This document shows positions 6,150-14,648 of a DNA stretch of 36,729 nucleotides, piece after piece. The notes beneath the pieces are model-generated. The model saw only the letters and a program-made list of their open reading frames with translations, did no database searches and was not told where the DNA came from. Source of the stretch: an uncultured Clostridia bacterium (lineage in GTDB: Bacteria; Bacillota; Clostridia; Oscillospirales; Acutalibacteraceae); assembly GCA_945876745.1 (NCBI GenBank), contig CAMCPL010000012.1, positions 1 to 36,729 of the forward strand, given 5' to 3'. Within the stretch, counting starts at the first letter, position 1. Every line of letters begins with the position of its first letter. A program made the position numbers and the translations under genes.

Positions 6150-8238
6150 GCAGATTATTCTTGCAAAAACGGCAGGCTTTTGCTTTGGCGTTGACCGTGC
6201 AGTAAACCTTGTTTACGAGCTTGTGAACAAAGGAAAAAAGGTTTGTACTCTCGGACCGATAATACATAACGCCCAGCTTGTTGACGATTTGAAAAGCAAA
6301 GGCGTAAAAATTATTGACGATGTTTCACAGTCGCCTGAGGGATATACGGTTGTTGTTCGTACTCACGGCGTTGAAAAAGAGGTTGTCGACGAGCTTGAAA
6401 ACAGAAAAATTGTTTATGTCAATGCAACCTGTCCCTTTGTTACAAAAATTCACAATATCGTCAAAAAGCAGGATGAAAATACCGTTGTTTTGATAGCCGG
6501 CGATTGCAATCACCCCGAGGTTTTGGGCATTCGTTCGTTTTGCAACGGCGAGTCGTTCGTGTTCAAAAACGAAAAGGAGCTCTCGAATATTCTCGAAAAT
6601 CACCCTGAATTGTCGAAAAAATCGGTAATTTGCGTCTCTCAAACGACTTTTTCGCTTAAAGAACAAAAAAAATGCAAAAAAATATTAGAAAAGGTATGTA
6701 CAAATTGTAAAATTTTTGATACAATATGTAATGCAACGGCTGACAGACAGTCAGAAGCGGACGAAATTTCAAAAAAATCCGACGCTATGCTGATTATCGG
6801 AGGCCGTCATTCATCAAATACCTGTAAGCTTAGGGACACCTGCTCGGCAAACTGTCCGTCGTTTCTTATCGAAACTGCCGACGAGCTGCGCGAGCTCGAC
6901 CTTGACGCTTATGACGTAATTGGTGTTACTGCGGGAGCTTCGACACCCGCGTTAATAATCAAGGAGGTACTCAAATCCATGTCCGAAGAAATTAAAGAAA
7001 AGGAAGTTGAAACAACTTCAGCCGTAACTGAAGAAGTTGTGGAGACAGCAGAAACCGCTGATAAGGCTGCACAGCCTGCTGTCAAAGCATCTGCTGATGG
7101 TGAGGCGTCCTTCGAAGAATTGTTAAACGAATCTTTTAAGGAAAACGAAAACAGCAAGGTAGTCACAGGTACAGTAGTAAGAATTACTCCTACCGAAGTA
7201 TTTGTTGACGTACCGGGCAGAAAGCAAACCGGTGTTGTCGCTATGGAAGACCTTTCATCATCTAACATCTCAAAGTGTGAGGATGAGGTAAGCGTAGGCG
7301 ATCAAATCCAGCTTGTTATTATGAAGACTGATGATCAGGATGGCGTTCTTAAATTGTCAAAGCGTCTGTTTGACGCAGTAAAGGGTTGGGACGAAATCGT
7401 AGCTGCAAAAGAAGCTGATGAAGTCCTTGAAGGCGTAGTTACTGCAATTATTCGCGGCGGCGTTCTCATCAGCACAAAGGGAACAAGAGTATTTGTTCCG
7501 GCATCTCTTACAGGTGTTCCTCGTAATCAGGAGCTCTCTGTTCTTAAGGATGCAACCGTAAAGTTCAAGATTATCGATATTAACCCTGCACGCAGAAGAG
7601 CTGTCGGCTCAATCAAGGTTGTTGCAGACGCAGAAAAGAAGGAAAAGCAGGAGGCTTTGTGGGCTACTCTTCACGAGGGCGACAAGATTACAGGTACTGT
7701 TAAGTCTCTTACTTCCTATGGCGCATTTGTTGACCTTGGCGGCATTGACGGTATGATACATATTTCCGAGCTTTCATGGTCAAGAATCAAGCACCCGTCA
7801 GAGGTTGTTAAGGTTGGCGATACCGTAGAGGTTACTATTAAGGCTCTGGACGAGGAAACAAAGAAGATTTCACTCGGCTTCAAGAATATTGAAGATAACC
7901 CATGGGAAATCCTCAAGAATAAGTATCCGGTAGGCTCTGTTGTTGATGCAAAGATTGTTTCATTTGCAACCTTCGGCGCATTTGCAAACATTCTTCCTAC
8001 AATTGACGGTCTTATTCATATCAGCCAAATCTCTTGGGATAGAATTAAGGCTCCGCAGGATGTTCTTAATATCGGCGACGAGGTTAAGGTAAAGATTATC
8101 GAGATTGACTTTGATAAGAAGAGAGTTTCTCTTTCAATCAAGGCGCTTCTTGATAAGCCTGAAGAGGTTATTGAAGAGCTTGCTGACGCTCCTGAGGAGG
8201 AAGCTGTTGAAGCTCCTGCCGAGGAAACTGCTGAGTAA
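6142..8238 (+). CDS. ispH: IspH-ribosomal protein S1 fusion
   Basis: Residues 1-280 are 4-hydroxy-3-methylbut-2-enyl diphosphate reductase, the last step of the MEP isoprenoid pathway. The three Fe-S cysteines C14, C97 and C196 are present, as are H42, H74, H124 and the catalytic E126. After an acidic linker (about 280-330) come four S1 RNA-binding repeats (about 340-410, 425-490, 507-577, 594-665) and an acidic tail. Such fusions are common in Clostridia. The start is GTG 6142 inside plsC. The odd point is an in-frame ATG at codon 280 (6979) with AAGGAGG at 6961-6967, which could yield a free S1 protein. A strong terminator follows. Confidence 0.95.
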   Translation: MSKQIILAKTAGFCFGVDRAVNLVYELVNKGKKVCTLGPIIHNAQLVDDLKSKGVKIIDDVSQSPEGYTVVVRTHGVEKEVVDELENRKIVYVNATCPFVTKIHNIVKKQDENTVVLIAGDCNHPEVLGIRSFCNGESFVFKNEKELSNILENHPELSKKSVICVSQTTFSLKEQKKCKKILEKVCTNCKIFDTICNATADRQSEADEISKKSDAMLIIGGRHSSNTCKLRDTCSANCPSFLIETADELRELDLDAYDVIGVTAGASTPALIIKEVLKSMSEEIKEKEVETTSAVTEEVVETAETADKAAQPAVKASADGEASFEELLNESFKENENSKVVTGTVVRITPTEVFVDVPGRKQTGVVAMEDLSSSNISKCEDEVSVGDQIQLVIMKTDDQDGVLKLSKRLFDAVKGWDEIVAAKEADEVLEGVVTAIIRGGVLISTKGTRVFVPASLTGVPRNQELSVLKDATVKFKIIDINPARRRAVGSIKVVADAEKKEKQEALWATLHEGDKITGTVKSLTSYGAFVDLGGIDGMIHISELSWSRIKHPSEVVKVGDTVEVTIKALDEETKKISLGFKNIEDNPWEILKNKYPVGSVVDAKIVSFATFGAFANILPTIDGLIHISQISWDRIKAPQDVLNIGDEVKVKIIEIDFDKKRVSLSIKALLDKPEEVIEELADAPEEEAVEAPAEETAE
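6961..6981 (+). promoter_or_regulatory. Internal SD and start codon at the IspH/S1 junction
   Basis: AAGGAGG (6961-6967), 11 bases, then ATG (6979-6981) in the reading frame of the fusion (837 bases, 279 codons from the start). It falls exactly where IspH ends and the S1 linker begins. A product starting here would be a 419-residue four-domain S1 protein. Confidence 0.5.
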
Positions 8239-8250
8239 TCATAAATAATT

Positions 8251-8289
8251 AAGGACTGTGAATTTTTGCAATTCACAGTCCTGTTTTTA
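8251..8289 (+). terminator. Terminator of the cmk-plsC-ispH/S1 operon
   Basis: Perfect 13-bp stem AGGACTGTGAATT (8252-8264) with AATTCACAGTCCT (8270-8282), a 5-base loop and then a T run. It stands between convergent genes and may also stop the minus-strand gene, though the T run is weaker that way. Confidence 0.9.
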
Positions 8290-8299
8290 TTTGTTGATT

Positions 8300-8974
8300 T
8301 TATCTGATTTTGATTATTTCATTAAATACCGCCGTCATTTTTTTGCTGATTTGCAAATCAATGTGAAGCGAGCCAAAATACCAATGGTCGTACTCAACAT
8401 TTTTCATCAGCTCCTGCAAATATGTGTTAACAGGGGAGAGCTTCATTTGTGTGTTTGAGTGAAGCCTGATAAAATCCTTTGCAAGTGCAGGCGGCTCGTG
8501 AGTTATGATGTAATCCACCTTGTAATCAACGTCCTTGAGGTTTTCCGCACCGTTTTGCATTTCCTGTGCGTTGGGCATTTCGTCGCTCCAAGTCGTCAGC
8601 GCCTCGTTTCTCATTTCAAGGTCGTCACTTTCGCCGCCGCCCATACAGAAAAATGTTTTTCCGCACAGCGTGAATATTTCTCCACGCATAAGATGAAAGA
8701 TGTTTTGGCTTATTTTGTGTGCCGTTCCGCCCTTAAATCTGTAAGGTCTGTATGAATTGAGCATTTCAAAATTTTCGTGAGCACCGTCTATAAAGCAGAT
8801 AGTGTATTTCTTTTTTGACAGCTTTTCAATAGCCGCCTTTTCCTTTTCCGAGCCGTCCCATAAAAAACCGAAGTCGCCGCAAACGAGCAAAATGTCGTCT
8901 TCTGTCAGCTTCCTGAGCTTCGGATTTTTGAATAAACTTATATCTCCGTGTGTGTCGCCTGTAATGTATACCAT
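8300..8974 (-). CDS. Metallophosphoesterase with altered metal motifs
   Basis: A 224-residue calcineurin-like phosphoesterase, probably cytoplasmic. The first motifs are intact: GDTHGD (6-11) and GDFGF (about 33-37). The third motif, usually GNHE, reads GAHE (FIDGAHENFE). THEPP supplies the next His. The last motif, usually GHxH, reads GSLH (HWYFGSLH). One metal-contacting Asn and one His are therefore replaced. The protein may be inactive, have changed metal use, or bind rather than cut its target. The substrate is unknown. The start ATG 8974-8972 has GGAG six bases upstream. It is a single gene, convergent with ispH-S1. Confidence 0.82.
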   Translation of the reverse strand: MVYITGDTHGDISLFKNPKLRKLTEDDILLVCGDFGFLWDGSEKEKAAIEKLSKKKYTICFIDGAHENFEMLNSYRPYRFKGGTAHKISQNIFHLMRGEIFTLCGKTFFCMGGGESDDLEMRNEALTTWSDEMPNAQEMQNGAENLKDVDYKVDYIITHEPPALAKDFIRLHSNTQMKLSPVNTYLQELMKNVEYDHWYFGSLHIDLQISKKMTAVFNEIIKIR

Positions 8975-9015
8975 AATTTACTCCGAAAAATACAAAAGTT
9001 GTTGCAAATAATGCT

Positions 9016-9043
9016 TTGATTATTTAACTTTATATGTTATTAT
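9016..9043 (+). promoter_or_regulatory. Possible promoter of the D,D-carboxypeptidase gene
   Basis: TTGATT (9016-9021), 16 bases, TATTAT (9038-9043), in a very AT-rich stretch with several other possible -10 boxes. The start codon is at 9079. Confidence 0.4.
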
Positions 9044-9078
9044 ATATAATATAATTTATTTGTTGAGGTGTCAAGTCT

Positions 9079-10455
9079 GTGAAAAAACTGTTTTCTGCGT
9101 TTTTGAGCTTTACTATATTAATGATAACATTATTGTCTTTTCCCGTTGCAAGCAATGCGGCGGTGTATGAGCCTAATGAAACTATATATTCCGATGCTTA
9201 TATGCTCGTTAATCTTGATGATGATTCATATCCTGTCGTTGCACAGAAAAATCAGGATATGCTCAAGTATCCTGCGTCTCTTACGAAAATCGTAACCGCT
9301 ATTGTGACTATTGAAAAAGAGCCCGATTTGTCGAGAGAGGTGACTGTTTCAAGAAATGCTATCGAAAGCCTTTACGGAACAGGCGCGCAGGTTGCAGGTC
9401 TTGAAATCGGCGACACGGTTACTATTGAACAGCTTTTGTATCTGACTATGGTACATTCTGCCTGCGATGCCTGTCAGGTTCTCGCAGAAGCCGTAAGCGG
9501 CTCTGTCGAGGCGTTTGTTCAGGAGATGAACGACTGGGCGGCTTCTGTCGGTTGCGAGAATACTCATTTTGTGAATCCCGACGGTCTTCACGATGAAAAC
9601 CATTATACAACCGCGTCGGATATGACGAAGATTACACTCAAGGCTCTTGAAAACGAAGTCTTTGAAAAAATTTCAACAACAGTTCAATACGAATATAACG
9701 GAACTAATTTTTATCATACTAACCTTATGCTTCAAAGCGGTTATCTTTCATATTATTACCCTAATGCAAAGGGTATTAAAACAGGCTCAACCCAGCAGGC
9801 AGGCTATTGCGTAATAGTTAAGGCTTCAAAGGGCGGCTATAATTATCTCGCAGTTGTGCTTGACAGCCCTGTTGAAATGATAAACGGATACAAAACAAAA
9901 TGCTCCTTTATTGATGCCGCAACGCTTTTCGACTGGGCATTCAACAGTCTTAAATACGAAACGGTTGTACGCAAAAACGATATTGCATACGAAGTACCTG
10001 TTAATAACGGAAAGGATGCCGATACCGTTCAGCTTGTGATAAAGGATGATGTTTCAACGCTCGTTCCTGCCTCGCTTGATCCGTCGGGCGTTATGATAAA
10101 GGCTGTTGACCCGCCCGAATCACTTGACGCTCCCGTTATGAAGGATGATGTTATCTGTAAGGCAGATATAATATATGCCGATAAAACCATTGTAACCGTT
10201 GATCTTGTTGCGGCAAAAACAGTAGAGCTTTCAACCTTTTTGAAAATTATTAATGCACTCAAAAAGTTCTTTACAAATAAAATAGTTATTGCAGTTCTTC
10301 TTTTGCTCATTATTTGCGCCGTACTTTATGTTGTGATTTTTGTAAATCGCCTTTATAAGGACAAGCAGCGAATCGAAGCAAGACGAAGACACCAAGATGA
10401 GCTTGACCGTGAGTTGTACGGTGAGGACGATTATCTTGCACCGCCGAAAAAATAA
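9079..10455 (+). CDS. Membrane-anchored D-alanyl-D-alanine carboxypeptidase (DacF-like)
   Basis: A penicillin-binding peptidase S11 enzyme that trims the terminal D-Ala from peptidoglycan stem peptides outside the membrane. Residues 1-28 are a signal peptide. The active-site motifs are S67-LT-K70 (PASLTKI) and K234-TG. The second motif, normally SxN, reads S127-A-C129, so the conserved Asn is replaced by Cys. A membrane helix (about residues 396-420) and a short charged tail follow; most family members use an amphipathic tail instead. Translation begins at GTG 9079, with GAGGTG about 9 bases upstream. No close partner gene is present; the next gene is convergent. Confidence 0.88.
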   Translation: MKKLFSAFLSFTILMITLLSFPVASNAAVYEPNETIYSDAYMLVNLDDDSYPVVAQKNQDMLKYPASLTKIVTAIVTIEKEPDLSREVTVSRNAIESLYGTGAQVAGLEIGDTVTIEQLLYLTMVHSACDACQVLAEAVSGSVEAFVQEMNDWAASVGCENTHFVNPDGLHDENHYTTASDMTKITLKALENEVFEKISTTVQYEYNGTNFYHTNLMLQSGYLSYYYPNAKGIKTGSTQQAGYCVIVKASKGGYNYLAVVLDSPVEMINGYKTKCSFIDAATLFDWAFNSLKYETVVRKNDIAYEVPVNNGKDADTVQLVIKDDVSTLVPASLDPSGVMIKAVDPPESLDAPVMKDDVICKADIIYADKTIVTVDLVAAKTVELSTFLKIINALKKFFTNKIVIAVLLLLIICAVLYVVIFVNRLYKDKQRIEARRRHQDELDRELYGEDDYLAPPKK

Positions 10456-10478
10456 CCGAACTGACAGGTGAGACGGGA

Positions 10479-10501
10479 GACCGCTTGCGGTGGAGGGATT
10501 C
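10479..10501 (+). repeat. Partial copy of the GGAGGGATTC double-hairpin repeat
   Basis: 23 bases identical to 32012-32034, including the ACCGC/GCGGT hairpin and the GGAGGGATTC end. The first hairpin seen in the full copies (31731-31784, 31989-32034) is missing here. Confidence 0.7.
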
Positions 10502-10549
10502 ATAACGGAATGCCCGGAGGTCATTTCCTACAAATCCGTTGCAGCAAAA

Positions 10550-10622
10550 CAATCGTAGGGGTCGGCGTCCTCGACGACCCGTTGAAATAACACAATCGTA
10601 GGGAACGCCGTCCTCGGCGTTC
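10550..10622. repeat. Two TAGGG-type hairpin repeats
   Basis: Two units, each starting CGTAGGG and closing with a hairpin. Unit 1 is 10550-10581; its 32 bases recur exactly, inverted, at 31648-31679. Unit 2 is 10592-10622 with stem GGAACGCCG/CGGCGTTCC. Together with the partial repeat and the terminator at 10661-10695 they fill the 241-base gap. Confidence 0.8.
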
Positions 10623-10660
10623 CGAAAAAATACAATAAATCAAACCTCTTCTCTTCACTC

Positions 10661-10695
10661 AAAAAAAGGCTCCTCAATCAAGAGGAGCCTTTTTT
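10661..10695. terminator. Bidirectional terminator between convergent genes
   Basis: A 14-bp stem, 10662-10675 with 10682-10695, has an A run on one side and a T run on the other around the GC core GGCTCCTC/GAGGAGCC. It can end both the minus-strand GH112 operon and transcripts from the carboxypeptidase side. Confidence 0.9.
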
Positions 10696-10696
10696 G

Positions 10697-12889
10697 TTAT
10701 ATTTGATACCACTTAATTTCATTTGCCTCCAAATGTAAATCAAAGCTTGTGCCGTCGCCGACATAAACAGTAGTATCCTGCGGTTCGTAGGTGTTGTTTA
10801 CAACGCAGTATTTACCGTTTTTAACGTAAGCGTGAACCTCAACATTGTAGTTAGTTGAGAACCAGCATTTGAGCTCGCTTTCGGCACTTGCCGACCAAAG
10901 CACAGCACGGTAGAGTATACGGCTGTTTTCAAAGCTGTACGGAAGTCCGCTGATATAAACGCCTCTGCCGTTTCCGAACTCCCTAACTGCCATTTGTACT
11001 TCCTCTGCGTGTCTAACCTGGAACGGAAGCTCTGTTGCGTTTTGGATAAGAACCTGCGTGCCGTCAAGCGCAACAATGTTCTTCTTGCCCTCGCCGAAGT
11101 CAACCTCGCCCTCAACGTCCTCCAAAATGAAGTGATTTGGATTTGCCTCGGTGTTGTATCTTCTTGTGTTGAGTGAATATCCGTTTTCTCTTTCAACGCC
11201 CAAAATATCGTCAAGCTGGAAGAACTTGCCCTGCCATTGATGAGCGCCCGGCTCGCCAACGCCAATGAATCCGCCGCCGTTGTAAACAAATTCCTTTATT
11301 GCGGTAACAATTTTTTCGTCGCACCAGTTTTCACCGCCCGACTGAGCTGTGTCTGCGTCGCCGACATTGATTATAACGTCGATATCCTTTAGTATATCGC
11401 TGTTATTACGTATATCGTCAAAGCTGATGAACGAAACGTCAAACGGCGCACCGCTGAGCGCTTCGATAATACCGAAGTATGAATAGTTTTGTCTGTAATA
11501 AAGTCCGTGATGCACCATATGATTTGCCCAAGACCTCATTTTACCCCAGCAGTTAAGAACGGCAACTCTCTTTACACAGTATGGAGTAACGCCCTGAATG
11601 TTGTCGTATAATGTGCGAAATTCGTTGCAAACGTCCTTGATATAATCAACAAATTCGGGGAATTGCAAAGCTAACTTGAGATATCCGCCGTAGCCGATAC
11701 GCTGAATAGGGCTTCTCAAAATCGCACGTCTTGCCGTAACCCAGTTAACCTTCGCTTCCTTAATCGGATCGCCGCCCTCGTAGAAGGTGTCGGGGAAGAA
11801 GTAAGGCAAAAATCTGCCCTCGGTGTACTTAACATTCTTTATATCGCTGAAAAGCCTTAATGTTGCACCGTTGCCGACGCTTCCCACAACTGCGTCAAGA
11901 CCGATTGAAGCAAACTCCTCCATAAACGGCTCCGTGCCGATATGATGGTCACCCATAAACATCATTGCTTCCTTGCCGTATTCGTGAACGATGTCAACCA
12001 TTTCCTTTGCAAGCGCCGCAACCTCGCGCCTTTGGAAGTTCTGGAAGTCTCTAAATTCCTTTGTGGGAATTCTGTACATATTGTTCATATAGCCCTGGTC
12101 GATTATGAACTCCGGTCTGAACTTGTAGCCGACCTCTTTCTCAAATTGCTCAAGAATATACGGACTTACCGAAGCTGAATATCCGAACCAGTCCACCCAT
12201 TTTTCTCTTGCAAGCTCATCAAAAATAAGCGTGAATTGATGGAAGAATGTTGTAAAACGAACAACGTCCACATATTCGTGAGTTTCGAGAAAACGGCGAA
12301 GACGCTCCATAGAATGTGCCCTTGTTTTCGGCTGACGAACGTCAAAGGTTATCTGCGGCTCAACGTCCTTCCACTCGTTAACAACCGAGTTGTACATATG
12401 CACCGGATCCCACATAATGTAAGCAAGAAAGCTGACCGTGTATTCGTGGAATTTTTTGGCAGGCGAGATAACAACGTTTCCGCTGTCCTCGTTGTAGCTC
12501 CAATCGCCGTAGGGCACAACCTCGCCTGTCGTACGGTCGATAACCTCCCACCATCTTGAAATATCGTCACGATTGTTGACCTTGAGCATATCGGGATAAA
12601 GGTGATCCATAAGGTGAATTTCGAGCTTGTCGTCAACCGCCGTATGAAACGACGTCATAATGTACATCTGCTGAATTTCATCGGGATTTGCCTTTGCCCA
12701 TTCGTTGTCCTTACGTGTTGTGTAGTAGGTTGCATAAACCTTTGCACCCGTGTTCTTTAATTCCTGCGGAAATTCCGTGCCGTCGCAGTCACGAATTGCG
12801 TCTGCGCCCCATACTTTCATAATGTCCAGCGTTTCTTTAACAACGTCTGTATCGGTCGGTATTGTAACTCTGCCTTTAATGTTTTCCAT
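10697..12889 (-). CDS. GH112 beta-galactosyl phosphorylase (lacto-N-biose / galacto-N-biose phosphorylase type)
   Basis: Cleaves a terminal beta-galactosyl disaccharide with phosphate, giving galactose 1-phosphate and the second sugar. In bifidobacteria this handles lacto-N-biose and galacto-N-biose from milk and mucin glycans. The 730-residue length and whole-length character match GH112. The catalytic acid is probably D314 in GDHHIGTEP, equivalent to Asp313 recalled for the Bifidobacterium longum enzyme. Other family blocks are TTFFHQFT (213-220) and DWFGYSASVSP (233-243). There is no signal peptide, so it is cytoplasmic. Some GH112 members prefer galactosyl-rhamnose, and the sequence alone does not separate them. 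It is the last gene of a three-gene operon; SD GAGGAG is 10 bases before ATG. Confidence 0.92.
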   Translation of the reverse strand: MENIKGRVTIPTDTDVVKETLDIMKVWGADAIRDCDGTEFPQELKNTGAKVYATYYTTRKDNEWAKANPDEIQQMYIMTSFHTAVDDKLEIHLMDHLYPDMLKVNNRDDISRWWEVIDRTTGEVVPYGDWSYNEDSGNVVISPAKKFHEYTVSFLAYIMWDPVHMYNSVVNEWKDVEPQITFDVRQPKTRAHSMERLRRFLETHEYVDVVRFTTFFHQFTLIFDELAREKWVDWFGYSASVSPYILEQFEKEVGYKFRPEFIIDQGYMNNMYRIPTKEFRDFQNFQRREVAALAKEMVDIVHEYGKEAMMFMGDHHIGTEPFMEEFASIGLDAVVGSVGNGATLRLFSDIKNVKYTEGRFLPYFFPDTFYEGGDPIKEAKVNWVTARRAILRSPIQRIGYGGYLKLALQFPEFVDYIKDVCNEFRTLYDNIQGVTPYCVKRVAVLNCWGKMRSWANHMVHHGLYYRQNYSYFGIIEALSGAPFDVSFISFDDIRNNSDILKDIDVIINVGDADTAQSGGENWCDEKIVTAIKEFVYNGGGFIGVGEPGAHQWQGKFFQLDDILGVERENGYSLNTRRYNTEANPNHFILEDVEGEVDFGEGKKNIVALDGTQVLIQNATELPFQVRHAEEVQMAVREFGNGRGVYISGLPYSFENSRILYRAVLWSASAESELKCWFSTNYNVEVHAYVKNGKYCVVNNTYEPQDTTVYVGDGTSFDLHLEANEIKWYQI

Positions 12890-12896
12890 TTATCGT

Positions 12897-14189
12897 TTAC
12901 TCCTCTATGATAATAATTTCGTTGTTTTCAAGCCTTATCTTACCGCTTTTCATCTTCTTTCTTAAAAGCGGAACACTCTGGCGCTTGTAAAATTTGTTGT
13001 TAGTAACCAAAGCGTCGGGATTCTTAACCGGACTAATCAAGCCGCCCAAATCGTCGTAGCTTACATTGTTTCTGAACGTGTTGTGAATAGCCTCCTGCAT
13101 ACAGAACATAATGCAGCCGCCCTCGTTAAGTCTGCTGTAATTGTATTCGTATACCGTGCCGTCGCCTGAATCCGAATCGTATGCCATTCCGTCTTGGTTA
13201 AGTCTTGTATCGTACGCTTCGTTAAATCTGAAAACAGCGTCCTTGCATTTCCACGGCCATATTGCCGCCGCAACCTTGCCCATTCGTTTTTCGGGATATG
13301 CGTAAATTCTGTCGTTCATTTCCAAAGCGCAGGAAATAGAAACGTTGTGCTCGGTAAGCGGTCTCAATGCATACATAGGTGTGATTGCGTCACCGCCTGC
13401 GTTTTTGACAAAGTTGTTTACAATCGAAATATTTTCGTTGCCGTATTTCAAAAACGTTTCCTCGTCAAGCGCCTTTGTTGAAAATTTGCCGTGATTGTAG
13501 GTGTAGCCGACTGCTATACCCCAACGGCTGACGTTTTCAATATGACAGTCCTTAACCGTAACGCCGTCATATCGAGCAACTCCTGTTTCGGCTTCGTTTT
13601 CGGGCTTGAACGCCGTCATATAAATACCGCCGTTGTTCATATGCTTGTTGTAAACGTTGCCGTTTATATCGTGAATATAGAGTCTGCCGAGAGTTATTGA
13701 ATGAAGAGTGCCTCTGTTTTTTGCAACAACCGCAACGCCTGTTCTGTCAATTTTGTCGGGTGCACTGTAAGCGAGCGGTGTGGTGTATTGCTCATAATTC
13801 GTAATTTCAATGTCGTGTATGTAGATATTTTCGGTATCATATAGCAATATTGCCGACGAAACGTCTCCCTTGTATACGTGACCCTTGAAATCGAGAGGCT
13901 GACCGTAGTCCTGATACCAAATGCCATTTCCGTCTGCGTCTATTCTCGGCATATTTTCTCCGCCGCCGTATGAGGTTATTTCTATAATATCCTCGCCGAA
14001 TTTTCCGCAGTTTTTTATATGAAGATATTGATTTGAAAAAACGCTATCCTTTTCAAGCAATACCTTGTCACCGGGCATTAGCTTAATCTCGTTTATTTTG
14101 CCGAGCGTTTCAAAAGCGGTAGCGCTGGACAGTCCGTCATTACTATCGCTTCCGCTAATCGAGCTGACGAAGTATGTTTTTGATTTCAT
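12897..14189 (-). CDS. Right-handed beta-helix protein, possible GH136-like lacto-N-biosidase
   Basis: A 430-residue parallel beta-helix protein. The N-terminus (YFVSSISGSDSNDGLSSATA) is the usual cap of these glycan-active proteins, and several Asn-rich coils follow. The block NQDGMAYDSDSGDG at 330-343 holds D333 and D340, seven residues apart. As recalled, the two catalytic Asp of GH136 enzymes (LnbX, ErLnb136) also lie seven apart. With GH112 next door, lacto-N-biosidase or a related galactosyl-HexNAc-releasing enzyme is the leading guess. GH120-like or other beta-helix glycosidases remain possible. There is no signal peptide. ATG 14189 is preferred to TTG 14195 because GGAGG (14203-14199) is 9 bases away rather than 3. 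It overlaps the upstream gene by 35 bases. Confidence 0.72.
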   Translation of the reverse strand: MKSKTYFVSSISGSDSNDGLSSATAFETLGKINEIKLMPGDKVLLEKDSVFSNQYLHIKNCGKFGEDIIEITSYGGGENMPRIDADGNGIWYQDYGQPLDFKGHVYKGDVSSAILLYDTENIYIHDIEITNYEQYTTPLAYSAPDKIDRTGVAVVAKNRGTLHSITLGRLYIHDINGNVYNKHMNNGGIYMTAFKPENEAETGVARYDGVTVKDCHIENVSRWGIAVGYTYNHGKFSTKALDEETFLKYGNENISIVNNFVKNAGGDAITPMYALRPLTEHNVSISCALEMNDRIYAYPEKRMGKVAAAIWPWKCKDAVFRFNEAYDTRLNQDGMAYDSDSGDGTVYEYNYSRLNEGGCIMFCMQEAIHNTFRNNVSYDDLGGLISPVKNPDALVTNNKFYKRQSVPLLRKKMKSGKIRLENNEIIIIEE

Positions 14190-14607
14190 TCTCAAATTCC
14201 TCCTCTCTGATTCGCTTTCTGATAATCTGCTTTAAGTCTCTGAAAGGAAAACGGTCGCCGTTGTAGCGTGTAAACAAATCTCTGTTGTTTTTGTAATACG
14301 CTTTAATTTCCTTTTTCGGTATTTCTCTAAAGGAGTAAGCCTTTTTTACCTGCTCGCTTTCGCTTACAAAATCAAGCTTGATTTTTGATATATCCCATTC
14401 GAGGTATTCTCTGAATGAAAAATTCGTAAGTCCGTAAAAAACGGCGTCCTCCTTGAGCATTTGCGCTCTTTTGTCATTTTCTGCCTGACATCTTTGCTTA
14501 ACAGCTTCAAGACTGTCGTCTTCAATCAATCCCAAACGCTTTGCAAATATCAAGCACGCCTGCGCGTATTTCATATCCTTTTGCGCCTTGTCTGAATCTC
14601 TAAACAT
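14155..14607 (-). CDS. Small helical SurA/PpiC-like protein, probable partner of the beta-helix protein
   Basis: A 150-residue charged, almost all-helical protein without a signal peptide or membrane segment. The second half (IPKKEIKAYYKNNRDLFTRY, then FPFRDLKQIIRKRIREEEFE) resembles the N-domain of SurA/PpiC-type chaperones. GH136 lacto-N-biosidases are known to need such a partner: LnbY in Bifidobacterium, or a helical subunit or domain in Roseburia and Eubacterium. Its 35-base overlap with the beta-helix gene suggests coupled, stoichiometric synthesis. It is shorter than the roughly 220-residue helical domain I recall for Eubacterium ramulus. The start ATG 14607-14605 has GGAG eight bases upstream. 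The chaperone or subunit role is inference. Confidence 0.65.
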   Translation of the reverse strand: MFRDSDKAQKDMKYAQACLIFAKRLGLIEDDSLEAVKQRCQAENDKRAQMLKEDAVFYGLTNFSFREYLEWDISKIKLDFVSESEQVKKAYSFREIPKKEIKAYYKNNRDLFTRYNGDRFPFRDLKQIIRKRIREEEFENEIKNILRQLD

Positions 14608-14648
14608 AATTATTACTCCGTTTATTTGTATATTGACTAATATACTTT

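Noticed and set aside
6909-7268. Ser/Thr-rich minus-strand frame opposite the IspH-S1 linker
   Set aside because: It mirrors the acidic linker codons and has no start signals.
14155-14607. A secreted PpiC prolyl isomerase
   Set aside because: There is no signal peptide, lipobox or parvulin catalytic domain; only the helical SurA-N-like part is present.
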